In this document: positions 16,785 through 27,323 of the stretch, one piece after another
Layout: every line of letters starts with the position of its first letter
Numbering within the stretch: position 1 is the first letter of the stretch
NCBI RefSeq assembly: GCF_020165195.1
Contig: NZ_JAIUHR010000029.1
Span: forward strand, 25,740-89,739
Direction of reading: 5' to 3'
DNA: 64,000 nucleotides
DNA from: Mesorhizobium sp. CA14
GTDB lineage: Bacteria > Pseudomonadota > Alphaproteobacteria > Rhizobiales > Rhizobiaceae
Notes under the pieces: model-generated
What the model saw: only the letters and a program-made list of their open reading frames with translations
Database searches by the model: none
Told to the model about the DNA's origin: nothing
Program-made: the position numbers and the translations under genes

Positions 16785-17396
16785 ATGGTCACGCGCGGCT
16801 TCTTTTCCGGACGGCGTCCTCCTTCCGACACCGATGCGCGCATCCCGCCGGGCCAGTACCTGGAACAAGGCTTCCCGGTTCTCTCGGCCGGGCCGACGCC
16901 GCGCGTGCGCACCGAGGATTGGTCCTTCACCTTGAAGCAGGGGCCGCGACCGATCAAGAAATGGAACTGGGCCGAGTTCAATGCCCTGCCGCAAAGCAAG
17001 ATGACGCGCGACATCCATTGCGTCACGGCCTGGACCAAGTTCAACACGCCCTGGCAGGGCGTGATGATCGACGACATCCTCGCCGATGCCGGCATCGAGC
17101 CGCCGACGGCTTACACGCTGGCGCTGTCTTTTGACGGCTATTCCACCAATGTGCCGACCAAGGACCTCGTCACCGGCAAGGCGATGGTGGCGCTGCTCTA
17201 TGAAGGCAAGCCGATCACGCCCGATCATGGCGGGCCGGCGAGGCTTCTGGTGCCGCATCTCTATTTCTGGAAATCGGCCAAATGGGTGAACGGGCTGCAG
17301 TTCACCGAGCGCGACGAGCCGGGCTTCTGGGAGCTGCGCGGCTATCATATGTATGGCGACCCCTGGCGCGAGCAGCGCTATTCCAGTGACCCGTGA
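16785..17396 (+). CDS. Sulfite-oxidase-like molybdopterin oxidoreductase, cytoplasmic
   Basis: A 203-residue single-domain molybdopterin protein of the sulfite oxidase/MsrP fold. The Mo-coordinating Cys79 lies in DIHCVTAWTKF, and the pterin-binding GPARLLVPHLYFWKSAKWV block is seen near residue 150. It lacks a Tat signal, unlike MsrP (YedY), so it is expected in the cytoplasm. A CAGGAG site precedes the ATG. The next gene, 24 bp downstream, is a flavin reductase that would supply electrons. The physiological substrate of this two-protein pair is not known to me. Confidence 0.85.
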   Translation: MVTRGFFSGRRPPSDTDARIPPGQYLEQGFPVLSAGPTPRVRTEDWSFTLKQGPRPIKKWNWAEFNALPQSKMTRDIHCVTAWTKFNTPWQGVMIDDILADAGIEPPTAYTLALSFDGYSTNVPTKDLVTGKAMVALLYEGKPITPDHGGPARLLVPHLYFWKSAKWVNGLQFTERDEPGFWELRGYHMYGDPWREQRYSSDP

Positions 17397-17420
17397 GAGG
17401 CGATTTGTGAGCAGCAATCG

Positions 17421-18161
17421 ATGAGTGCCGAGCCATCGCCGCAATCGCCCTGGCAGGCAGCCACGATCACCCGCATCGAAAAGCGCACGCCGCGCGTCAC
17501 CAGCTTCTGGTTCCAACCGTCGCGGCCCTTCGTCCATCTGGCCGGACAGCATGTCGACGTCAGGCTGACGGCGCCGGACGGCTATCAGGCGCGCCGCTCC
17601 TATTCCATCGCCTCGGCGCCGGGTGGCGGCGTCGAGCTGGCGATCGAGCGGCTCGACGACGGCGAGGTCTCGCCCTTCTTCCACGATGTCGCTGCCGTCG
17701 GCGACGAGATCGAGCTGCGCGGGCCGCTGGGCGGCCATTTCATCTGGGAGGAGAGCGACGGCGGGCCGGTCCTTCTGGTCGGCGGCGGCTCGGGCGTCGT
17801 GCCGCTGATGGCGATGGTGCGCCATCGTATGCTGGGCAACACGGCGGTGCCCGTTGCGCTGGTGTTCTCGGCGCGGGTCTGGGACGAGGTGATTTTCCGC
17901 GACGAGCTGATCGGTCTCGACGATCGCCGCGACGGATTCGATCTGGTGCTGACGCTGACCCGCGAACCGGCAAGGCGGCCGTCCGACTATTCCCGACGCA
18001 TCGACGCCCGCATGATGGCGCAGGCCGTCGAGCGCCTGCCGAAAGCTCCGAAGCTCGCCTATGTCTGCGGTTCGAACGCGTTCGTCTCGGCCGCCGCCGA
18101 TGCCCTGATCGGCGCCGGCGTTCCGGCAGGGACTATCCGCACCGAGCGCTATGGGGTTTGA
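17421..18161 (+). CDS. FNR-type flavin oxidoreductase, partner of the molybdopterin enzyme
   Basis: A 246-residue ferredoxin reductase-fold protein. The FAD-binding barrel carries RRSYSIAS near residue 55 and the NAD(P)-binding domain begins GPVLLVGGGSGVVPLMAM near residue 113 and ends with YVCGSNAFVSAAADALIGAG. No 2Fe-2S domain is attached, so electrons presumably pass directly, or through a separate ferredoxin, to the molybdopterin protein encoded just upstream. The two genes form a clear operon. Family is firm; partnership is inferred from adjacency. Confidence 0.88.
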   Translation: MSAEPSPQSPWQAATITRIEKRTPRVTSFWFQPSRPFVHLAGQHVDVRLTAPDGYQARRSYSIASAPGGGVELAIERLDDGEVSPFFHDVAAVGDEIELRGPLGGHFIWEESDGGPVLLVGGGSGVVPLMAMVRHRMLGNTAVPVALVFSARVWDEVIFRDELIGLDDRRDGFDLVLTLTREPARRPSDYSRRIDARMMAQAVERLPKAPKLAYVCGSNAFVSAAADALIGAGVPAGTIRTERYGV

Positions 18162-18628
18162 TGGAAGAGCTTGGACTGCCGACCCCCCAGCGCCACGCCG
18201 CTGCCCCATCCGGCAGGAAGCCCCTCGGTTATCAGCCAGAACGCGGATTGAAGCGAGCCGACTCGCCCCTTGGAACTGGGTTGGATGGTTAATAGTATCG
18301 AAAAGTGACTATTAGCGGATTCTAAAATCGAACTGAACGGTTCGTTTCTGTTGACGGTGCGTGCAGGACACTGTGAACGCCGGTGCTCAGATACATTTGG
18401 TGAGCCAACTGTCAGATCAGAATAACACATTGATTAAGTTAGATAAAAATAAAGTCATAGGCATGCTTATGAAAACTTCAAGAGGCGGATTCATGGTCCA
18501 GACGGAAAAACTTCGTGATTGGAATCCGGCACTCGGCTCACCCAAATCAGCGCTGTCCGAACGACGCGATTTCATTCCCAAGACACGCCGCTAGACGGAC
18601 GGAATATAAAGATACTGGAGTAGCAAAA
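18162..18628. other. 467-bp gap, AT-richer, no confident gene
   Basis: The stretch between the flavin reductase and the first DUF680 gene is noticeably AT-richer than the rest, notably 18290-18490. It holds an interrupted palindrome CGAAC-N6-GTTCG near 18330-18345. A 77-codon frame (18361-18594), whose last 33 codons follow an AGGCGG-like site before an internal ATG at 18493, could encode a tiny peptide but has no recognisable feature. Promoters for the DUF680 pair are expected here. Confidence 0.4.
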
Positions 18629-18832
18629 ATGAAAAAGATTGTTCTCACTGCCGCAGCCTTTCTGGCAATTTCCGGCAGCGCTTTCGCTGGCAGCGACAAT
18701 TATGGTTCGCAGGCAGCAAATCCGCCGGCCACGGTTGATTCGTCGTACACCGCTTCGGTTCACAAGTCCGAACCGGCCGACCAGAAGCCTGTCACCACGG
18801 GCGCCGACCACAACCTTTTCGGCAACAACTAA
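18629..18832 (+). CDS. DUF680 small secreted protein, copy 1
   Basis: A 67-residue protein with a clean Sec signal peptide (MKKIVLTAAAFLAISGSAFA, cleavage after AFA) and a short mature part of about 47 residues rich in Ser, Asn, Thr and Pro, beginning GSDNYGSQ and ending HNLFGNN. This is the DUF680 pattern, a family I know only from Mesorhizobium. Function unknown; presumably periplasmic. A GGAG site precedes the ATG. A paralogue follows 70 bp downstream. Confidence 0.85.
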   Translation: MKKIVLTAAAFLAISGSAFAGSDNYGSQAANPPATVDSSYTASVHKSEPADQKPVTTGADHNLFGNN

Positions 18833-18849
18833 CAACCGGCCTTGAACCG

Positions 18850-18869
18850 GCGGCGGGCTCGCCCGCCGC
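18850..18869. other. Hairpin between the two DUF680 genes
   Basis: A perfect 9-bp stem GCGGCGGGC / GCCCGCCGC with a 2-base loop, without a following T-run. It may stabilise or attenuate the mRNA between the paralogues rather than end transcription. The similar stem after the second gene is followed by T residues and is the likely end of the unit. Confidence 0.6.
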
Positions 18870-18902
18870 ATCGGTCGGATCACAAGATTCAGGAGCACTG
18901 AA

Positions 18903-19136
18903 ATGAAGAAGATCGTTCTTGTTACGGCCGCCCTGTTGGCTGTTTCCGGCGCCGCTTTTGCGGGCAGCGACAACTACAACCACAGTGGCGTCAACCATCC
19001 GGCCCCGGCGGTCGACACAACCCCTACGTCGTCGATCAGCGCCGACTCGCCTGTCTACAAGCTGCTGAACTCGTCGCGCGACGTACAGAAGTCGGCCCCC
19101 CAGGGCAGCGACCGCGACCACTTCGGCAACCGCTGA
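18903..19136 (+). CDS. DUF680 small secreted protein, copy 2
   Basis: A 77-residue paralogue of the preceding gene: signal peptide MKKIVLVTAALLAVSGAAFA, mature N-terminus GSDNYNHSGVN, a Pro/Thr/Ser middle, and a C-terminal RDHFGNR that parallels HNLFGNN of copy 1. An AGGAG site precedes the start, and a strong rho-independent terminator follows 24 bp after the stop. Tandem duplication with divergence in the middle of the mature chain. Function unknown. Confidence 0.85.
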   Translation: MKKIVLVTAALLAVSGAAFAGSDNYNHSGVNHPAPAVDTTPTSSISADSPVYKLLNSSRDVQKSAPQGSDRDHFGNR

Positions 19137-19160
19137 CAGCCGACTGTGATTTGAAGGAGA

Positions 19161-19190
19161 GAGCGGCGGGCTTGGCCCGCCGCTCTTTTA
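19161..19190 (+). terminator. Rho-independent terminator after the DUF680 pair
   Basis: An 11-bp GC-rich stem (GAGCGGCGGGC / GCCCGCCGCTC) with a 3-base loop, followed by TTTTATTT. It lies between the convergent DUF680 and aglK genes and can serve the plus strand directly. Confidence 0.88.
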
Positions 19191-19220
19191 TTTGCCGGGA
19201 AAGCCAGTCTGCCGATGGCG

Positions 19221-20333
<1,113 letters not shown>

Positions 20334-20367
20334 GTTTTTCCTCTCCCGTTGATCTCTGTTTGCAAGT

Positions 20368-22032
<1,665 letters not shown>

Positions 22033-22036
22033 GTCT

Positions 22037-23191
22037 TCAACCTCCTTTCACCGAGCCGGCAAGCAGCCCGCGGACGAAATAGCGCTGCAGCGAGAAGAAC
22101 ACGAACAGCGGCACGATGATGGTGATGAACGCCGATGTGGTCAGGATCTCCCACTTGCCGCCGCGCGAGCCGAGCAGCGCGTTGAGCTTGGCCGTCAGCA
22201 CGATCTGATCGGGCCCCGTGCCGAGGAAAACCATCGCCACCAGCAGATCGTTCCATACCCACAGGAACTGGAAGATCGCGAAGGAGGCAAGCACCGGGAA
22301 GGACAGCGGCAGCACGATCTTGACGAAGATCTCGAAGTCGCTGGCGCCGTCGATGCGTGCCGATTCCATGATCTCGCGCGGCAGGCCCGCGATATAGCTC
22401 CTGAGCAGGTAGATGGCGAAGGGCAGGCCGAAGCCGGTATGCGCCAACCAGATGCCGAGATAGGTCTTGGAAGGCACGCCGAAGAAGGCGCCGACGCCGT
22501 TATAGAGCCTGAGCAGCGGGATCAGCGACATCTGCAGCGGCACCACCAGCAGGCCGATGATGACCGCGATCAGCAGCGCCCGGCCGGGAAAGCGCATCCA
22601 AGCCAGCGCGTAGGCGGCGAAGGCGGCGATCAGGATCGGGATCACGGTCGCCGGAATGGTCACCGTCAGCGAGTTCATGAACGAGCGGCCGATGCCTTCG
22701 GAAAACAGCACGGCATCGTAGTTGTCCGTGGTGAATTTCGGCGGCGCTGAGGAAGCGAAATAGACGCGCTGGCCGCGGTCGCCCTCGAAGGCCTTCGATG
22801 ACGACAGCACGAAGCCGCCGTCGGCATTCATCTGCAGCGTGACGCCGTCATTGAGGTCGGCAACCGATCCCGCCTTGTATTGCGTCGGCGCCGAAGATTT
22901 TACGCCGAATGCGCTGATCTCGCGCTTGGGGCCATCGCCGAAGATGTTGCCCTCGATGACGTATTTGCCGTCCTTCTGAGTTTGCGCCGACGCGCCCGGC
23001 AACCGTCCCGCTTCGCTCTGGCTGGAACTGGCAAAGGAGTTCCACCAGCCCGACGCGACGATCTGGTCCTTGTCGCGCAGCGATGAGACGAGGATGCCGA
23101 GGGTGGGGATGGTCCAGATCGCCACGAAGACGAGCACGGCGATATGGACGCCGAAGCGGCCGATAAAGGACTTTCCGGTCTTGGTCGCCAT
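22037..23191 (-). CDS. aglG: Alpha-glucoside ABC transporter permease AglG
   Basis: MalG-type inner-membrane permease, 384 residues. An N-terminal membrane helix (HIAVLVFVAIWTIPTLGILVSSL) is followed by an unusually long periplasmic segment of about 130 residues, then five more helices; the EAA loop is ESARIDGASDFEIFVKIVLPLSFPVLA. The long insert after the first helix is typical of AglG. One base separates it from the aglF stop. Works with AglF as a heterodimer on AglK. Confidence 0.93.
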   Translation of the reverse strand: MATKTGKSFIGRFGVHIAVLVFVAIWTIPTLGILVSSLRDKDQIVASGWWNSFASSSQSEAGRLPGASAQTQKDGKYVIEGNIFGDGPKREISAFGVKSSAPTQYKAGSVADLNDGVTLQMNADGGFVLSSSKAFEGDRGQRVYFASSAPPKFTTDNYDAVLFSEGIGRSFMNSLTVTIPATVIPILIAAFAAYALAWMRFPGRALLIAVIIGLLVVPLQMSLIPLLRLYNGVGAFFGVPSKTYLGIWLAHTGFGLPFAIYLLRSYIAGLPREIMESARIDGASDFEIFVKIVLPLSFPVLASFAIFQFLWVWNDLLVAMVFLGTGPDQIVLTAKLNALLGSRGGKWEILTTSAFITIIVPLFVFFSLQRYFVRGLLAGSVKGG

Positions 23192-23192
23192 C

Positions 23193-24206
23193 TCAGTGCC
23201 CTCCCGTCTCTTTGTTGGCCTGGCGGATGTTCCAGACCATGATCGGGATGACCGCGATCATGATGATGATGGCGATGGTCGCGCCGCGGCCGAAATCGCC
23301 GCCGCCGCGGAACATCCAGTCGAACATCAGATTGGCGAGCACCTGGGTGTTCCACTGGCCGTTGGTCATGGTCAGCACGATGTCGAACACCTTCAGCACC
23401 AGGATGGTGATGGTGGTCCACACCACCGCGATCGTGCCCCAGATCTGCGGCACCATGATCTTCCAGAAGATCTGGAAGGGATTGGCGCCGTCGATCACCG
23501 CGGCCTCCAGCGTTTCCTCGGGAATGCCGCGCAGCGCCGACGACAGGATCACCATGGCGAAGCCGGTCTGGATCCAGATCAGGATCACCATCAGGAAGAA
23601 ATTGTTCCAGAACGGCAGCGATATCCACACCTGCGGCTGGCCGCCGAAATACTGGATGATGGCGTTGATCAGACCGATCTGCACCTGACCCTCGCCGCGA
23701 TACTCGTAGATGAATTTCCAGATCACGCTGGCGCCGACGAAGGAGATCGCCAGCGGCAGGAAGATCAGGCTCTTGGCGATGGTGCCCCACCAGATCTTGT
23801 CGGTGAGCACGGCGATGATCAGGCCGAGGAAGGTGCAAGCGGCCGGCACCACGGCCAGCCACAATATGTTGTTGAAGATCGAGTTGCGCAGGTCGTGATC
23901 GCCGACCGCCCATTCATAGTTGGCGAGCCCGACGAAACTGGTGCCGCCGCGGTCGAAGAAGGAGAGCCACAGCGTCGCGACCACCGGGTAGATCAGGTAG
24001 ACGGCAAGGATGATCAGCGCCGGGCCGACGAACAGCCACGGCCGCACATATCCCTGCCGGCGCAGATTGTTGATGGCGGCGGCGCCGGATACCCCGCGTG
24101 AGGGGAAGATGAGGTCGAGCAGTCTGTTTGCGCCCCAGAAATAGGCGACACAGCCGCCGACGCCGATGATGATGACGAATATGGCCGAGAAAATCTGAGC
24201 CGCCAT
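23193..24206 (-). CDS. aglF: Alpha-glucoside ABC transporter permease AglF
   Basis: MalF-type permease, 337 residues, with about eight hydrophobic segments, including two early ones (IFVIIIGVGGCVAYFWG and PWLFVGPALIILAVYLIYPVVATLWLSF). The EAA loop reads LEAAVIDGANPFQIFWKIMVPQIWG. The 243-bp gap from aglE contains a strong hairpin and a degenerate palindromic repeat, the usual arrangement for making more binding protein than permease. Operon position between aglE and aglG matches Sinorhizobium. Confidence 0.93.
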   Translation of the reverse strand: MAAQIFSAIFVIIIGVGGCVAYFWGANRLLDLIFPSRGVSGAAAINNLRRQGYVRPWLFVGPALIILAVYLIYPVVATLWLSFFDRGGTSFVGLANYEWAVGDHDLRNSIFNNILWLAVVPAACTFLGLIIAVLTDKIWWGTIAKSLIFLPLAISFVGASVIWKFIYEYRGEGQVQIGLINAIIQYFGGQPQVWISLPFWNNFFLMVILIWIQTGFAMVILSSALRGIPEETLEAAVIDGANPFQIFWKIMVPQIWGTIAVVWTTITILVLKVFDIVLTMTNGQWNTQVLANLMFDWMFRGGGDFGRGATIAIIIMIAVIPIMVWNIRQANKETGGH

Positions 24207-24317
24207 TGGTCCCTCTCCCTGCGCATGACCGCCCAGCCGGGGCTGGCGATCGGATGCACTGACTTTCGGTTATTCGGAACAATCGAAACGCGAAGGCTTC
24301 CGGCGTGGCCGCCGGTC

Positions 24318-24342
24318 GGACCCGGGCCGTGGCCCGGATCCA
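24318..24342. other. Hairpin between aglE and aglF
   Basis: CCGGGCC and GGCCCGG pair around a 2-base loop, extended by flanking GGA/TCC. There is no T-run on the agl strand, so it is more likely an mRNA-stabilising or attenuating stem that raises aglE over aglFGAK than a full terminator. Confidence 0.6.
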
Positions 24343-24368
24343 GGTGGAGGATGAAGAGGATTTCAGAG

Positions 24369-24433
24369 CAATTCCAGGAGAAGCGGTAACGGCCAGGTTG
24401 GGCGACAGCGCCGTAGCCTTTCGCCCGGAATTG
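24369..24433. repeat. Degenerate CAATTCC palindromic repeat in the aglE-aglF gap
   Basis: CAATTCC at 24369 and GGAATTG at 24427-24433 bracket a 65-bp degenerate palindrome. It resembles the CAATTCCAGGAAAAG type of rhizobial intergenic element; half of another copy lies at 4591-4615. Confidence 0.5.
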
Positions 24434-24449
24434 GGTCGCGCGCGGCGGC

Positions 24450-25805
24450 CTATTTGATGCCGTCCCAGCTTTTCTGGATGTCGGCGGCGACGTCCTTCGC
24501 GGACTTGCCGCCGACCAGGTCGACCATGCCGGTCCAGAACGAGCCCGCGCCGATCTTGCCGGGCATCAGGTCGGAACCATCGAAGCGGACCGTCGTGGCG
24601 CCGACCAGGATCTCGCCCTGCTTCTTCAGCGCCTCGCTGCCATAGGCCTGCTTGTTGGCTGCCTTGAACGGGGTGACGAAGCTCTTCTGCGCCATCCACA
24701 GTTCATGCGCGAGCGGCATCTCGAGGAACTTGATGAACTCGCGCGAGGCCTTGGAGTCCTTGGTGATCATCACCAGCGTTCCGGCCACTTCCAGCGGCGT
24801 GCCCAGTTCCGGCTTGGAGGCGTAAGGCGGGTAGGGGAAGAAGTCGGCGTCCTGGCCGAGCTTCACGTTTTCGGGGAAGAAGGACGGGATGAACGATGCC
24901 TGATGGTGCATGTAGCACTTGGGCGGTACGGTGAAGAGGCCTTTCGGACTGTCGCGGAAGTCGGTCGCAGCGACCGCCTTGGCGCCGCCGTCCACCATCT
25001 TGTCGTCGGTGGCGATCTTGCCGAAGATGTCGATGGCGTTGACCACGGCCGGATCGGTGAACGGGATCTCGTTCTTGACCCACTTGTCGTAGACCTCCGG
25101 CGGCTGCGTCCTCAGCATGATGTCCTCGACCCAGTCGGTCGCCGGCCAGCCGGTGGCGCCGCCCGAACCCAGCCCGATGCACCAGGGCTTGCCGCCGTCG
25201 GCGATGATCTTCTTTTCGAGATCGGCAAGCTCTTCCTGGGTCTTCGGCACCTTGTAGCCGGCCTCGTCGAAATTGTCGGGCGAGTACCAGACCAGCCCCT
25301 TCACGTCGATCTTGTAGGGAAAGGCGTAGAAGCCCGGCTTGCCGTCCTTGCCATTATAGGTGCCGAGCTTGGCCCAGGAGTCGCCGGCGGCGTAGTTTTC
25401 CTTGATCCAGGCCGCGACGTCGTCGCCCAGCGGGGTGAGCACGCCCTTGGAAGCAAGATCCTGGATGAGGCCGGGCTGGGGCAGGACGGCGATGTTGGGC
25501 GGGCTGCCGGCCTGGGTGTCGATGACGATCTGCTGCTCATAGTTCTCGGACGAGGAATATTTCACGTCCGCGCCGGTCGCTTCCTGGAAATAGTCGAGAA
25601 CGGAACGGACAAGCGCCTCGTCCTCGCCGCGCCACGGCCCGAAGATGGTCAGCGTCTCGCCTTTGAGGTCCACCTTCTTGAGGTCGTCGTAGTTCGCCCA
25701 ATGAAATTTCGGATCCTCGCCCGGCTTGAACTTCAGTTCGGCTTGCGCCGGCAGGCTGAGGGTGAGTGCCGCGAATGCCGCACCCAAGAGAAGCATTTTC
25801 TTCAT
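24450..25805 (-). CDS. aglE: Alpha-glucoside periplasmic binding protein
   Basis: Family 1 solute-binding protein of the alpha-glucoside transporter, 451 residues. A Sec signal peptide (KKMLLLGAAFAALTLSLPAQA) is cleaved near residue 22; the mature protein starts ELKFKPGEDPKFHW, and the ligand-domain blocks NIAVLPQPGLIQDLASKG and KGLVWYSPDNFDEAGYKVPKTQEEL are typical of the AglE branch. First gene of the operon, 363 bp from the divergent aglR, with a LacI-type operator in the gap. Confidence 0.94.
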   Translation of the reverse strand: MKKMLLLGAAFAALTLSLPAQAELKFKPGEDPKFHWANYDDLKKVDLKGETLTIFGPWRGEDEALVRSVLDYFQEATGADVKYSSSENYEQQIVIDTQAGSPPNIAVLPQPGLIQDLASKGVLTPLGDDVAAWIKENYAAGDSWAKLGTYNGKDGKPGFYAFPYKIDVKGLVWYSPDNFDEAGYKVPKTQEELADLEKKIIADGGKPWCIGLGSGGATGWPATDWVEDIMLRTQPPEVYDKWVKNEIPFTDPAVVNAIDIFGKIATDDKMVDGGAKAVAATDFRDSPKGLFTVPPKCYMHHQASFIPSFFPENVKLGQDADFFPYPPYASKPELGTPLEVAGTLVMITKDSKASREFIKFLEMPLAHELWMAQKSFVTPFKAANKQAYGSEALKKQGEILVGATTVRFDGSDLMPGKIGAGSFWTGMVDLVGGKSAKDVAADIQKSWDGIK

Positions 25806-25914
25806 CGCAAGTCCTCCCAGTGGTCACAAACAGGACGAAACCTCCATTTCGTCCGCCGACGCCCGCGGAACTGTGACTCAACGAAAGGGCAACCGCAACC
25901 TTTCGAAGAGGCTT

Positions 25915-25928
25915 CCAAAGCGCTTTGG
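25915..25928. promoter_or_regulatory. LacI-type operator in the agl promoter, perfect palindrome
   Basis: CCAAAGCGCTTTGG is a perfect 14-bp palindrome with the central CG typical of LacI/GalR operators. It lies 110 bp upstream of aglE. On that strand a TTGACT hexamer (25960-25965) is upstream, so a repressor bound here would block early elongation or the start site. A second similar site is beside aglR at 26138. Confidence 0.7.
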
Positions 25929-26137
25929 CTATTTTGATCTCGCCATTGAATCGCCAGAGAGTCAAGGGGGAGAGTTCGTTAATCGATTTAAATCTCACGG
26001 AATCGGCTGCGAGAAGGGTGCGCCGCAGCATGCTTTTTTGGCGCTGCAGCAGCAATTTTACTTCAAACAACGTAGGCAGACCTCTAAAGTCCAGTTGTGC
26101 TTGGCGGCTTTGCCAACAATCATCGGATCGATCCATA

Positions 26138-26153
26138 TTTGAAAGCGCTTTGA
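26138..26153. promoter_or_regulatory. Second LacI-type operator, next to aglR
   Basis: TTTGAAAGCGCTTTGA contains the same AAAGCGCTTT core as the site at 25915 and ends 15 bp before the aglR start codon, overlapping its leader, consistent with autorepression. The two sites are 223 bp apart and could support looping. Confidence 0.65.
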
Positions 26154-26168
26154 GGCTGGAGGCCTCCG

Positions 26169-27191
26169 ATGAACCTCAAGCAACTCTCGCACATGCTGTC
26201 GCTCTCGCAAACCACGGTCAGCCGGGCGCTGAACGGCTATCCTGAGGTCAATGAGGAAACCCGGCGCCGGGTGATGGATGCCGCCAAGCGCCACGGCTAC
26301 CGGCCGAACCCCAGTGCGCGCCGGCTCGCCACCGGCAAGTCAGGAATGATCGGCTATGTGATGCCGACGGGTGCCGCCGTCGACATCGATCCGCACTTCG
26401 TCGAATTCCTCTCCGGCCTCGGCGACTATGCCCGTTCGCACGAGCTCGACCTCGCGCTGTCGCCCGCCGATGCCGACGATGAGGAAACGACCTACCGGCG
26501 CATCGTCGCCAACCGCCAGGTCGATGCCGTCTACATCTCCTCGCCGCGTCCGGCCGACAAGCGGCTGGCGCTGGTCAACACACTCGGCATTCCCTTCATC
26601 GTCCATGGCCGCAGCGAGGGTTTCGACTTCGACTATCCTTATCTCGACATCGACAATGAGGGCGCCTTCCACGAAGCGGCGCGCCTGCTGGTTCAGCTTG
26701 GCCACAAGCGCCTGGCGCTGATCAACGGCAACGAGCGCGAGACCTTCGCCATCCACCGCGAGCGCGGCATGCGCCGCGCGCTTGCCGCGAGCGGGCTGAC
26801 GCTCGGCGAGCGCCACATCCGCTCGGTGGCCATGACCGAGGAAAACGGCTACCGCGCCGCCCGCCGCCTGCTCGAGGAGGCTGAGCCGCCGACGGCGATC
26901 GTCTGCTCCAGCCTGATCATGGCGCTGGGCGTCGTGCGCGCCGTGCGCGATCTCGGCCTCACCATTCCGGGCGACCTCTCGCTGATTGCCCATGACGACG
27001 TCTTCCCCTGGCTGCGTCCGGAGAATTTCCCGGTGCCGCTGTCGACGACACGCTCCTCGATCCGCCTCGCCGGCGCGCGTGTGGCAGAACGGCTGGCGGC
27101 GCGCATATCGGGGCTGGAAGAGGGCGCGCGCGGCGAGGTATGGCCGGTCGATCTGGTGGTGCGAGGGTCCGTGGCCGGGGCGCCGGTATAG
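26169..27191 (+). CDS. aglR: LacI-family repressor of the agl operon
   Basis: A 340-residue LacI/GalR regulator. The N-terminal helix-turn-helix is LKQLSHMLSLSQTTVSRALNGYPEV with hinge RRLATGKSGMIGYVMP, followed by a periplasmic-binding-protein-like sugar domain (65-330; VDAVYISSPRP, GNERETFAIHRERGMRRAL, SLIAHDDVFPWL). It is divergent from aglE with two AAAGCGCTTT sites between them, supporting repression of the alpha-glucoside genes and itself. A degraded copy of its 3' end appears at 28716-28819. Confidence 0.93.
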   Translation: MNLKQLSHMLSLSQTTVSRALNGYPEVNEETRRRVMDAAKRHGYRPNPSARRLATGKSGMIGYVMPTGAAVDIDPHFVEFLSGLGDYARSHELDLALSPADADDEETTYRRIVANRQVDAVYISSPRPADKRLALVNTLGIPFIVHGRSEGFDFDYPYLDIDNEGAFHEAARLLVQLGHKRLALINGNERETFAIHRERGMRRALAASGLTLGERHIRSVAMTEENGYRAARRLLEEAEPPTAIVCSSLIMALGVVRAVRDLGLTIPGDLSLIAHDDVFPWLRPENFPVPLSTTRSSIRLAGARVAERLAARISGLEEGARGEVWPVDLVVRGSVAGAPV

Positions 27192-27323
27192 GGCCGGACC
27201 CAACAGCTTCGCCAACCGTTTCAAGCCCATCTTTGCTGTCGTGGGACAACGGTCCGCCTTCCGCTGCTCCTGATCTTGGGCGATGACAACCGGTAAGCCA
27301 GAACCGTCAATCAATCCTGCCGG

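Noticed and set aside
18361..18594. 77-codon frame before the DUF680 genes
   Set aside because: No recognisable motif, weak start context and atypical composition; kept only as a note on the intergenic region.
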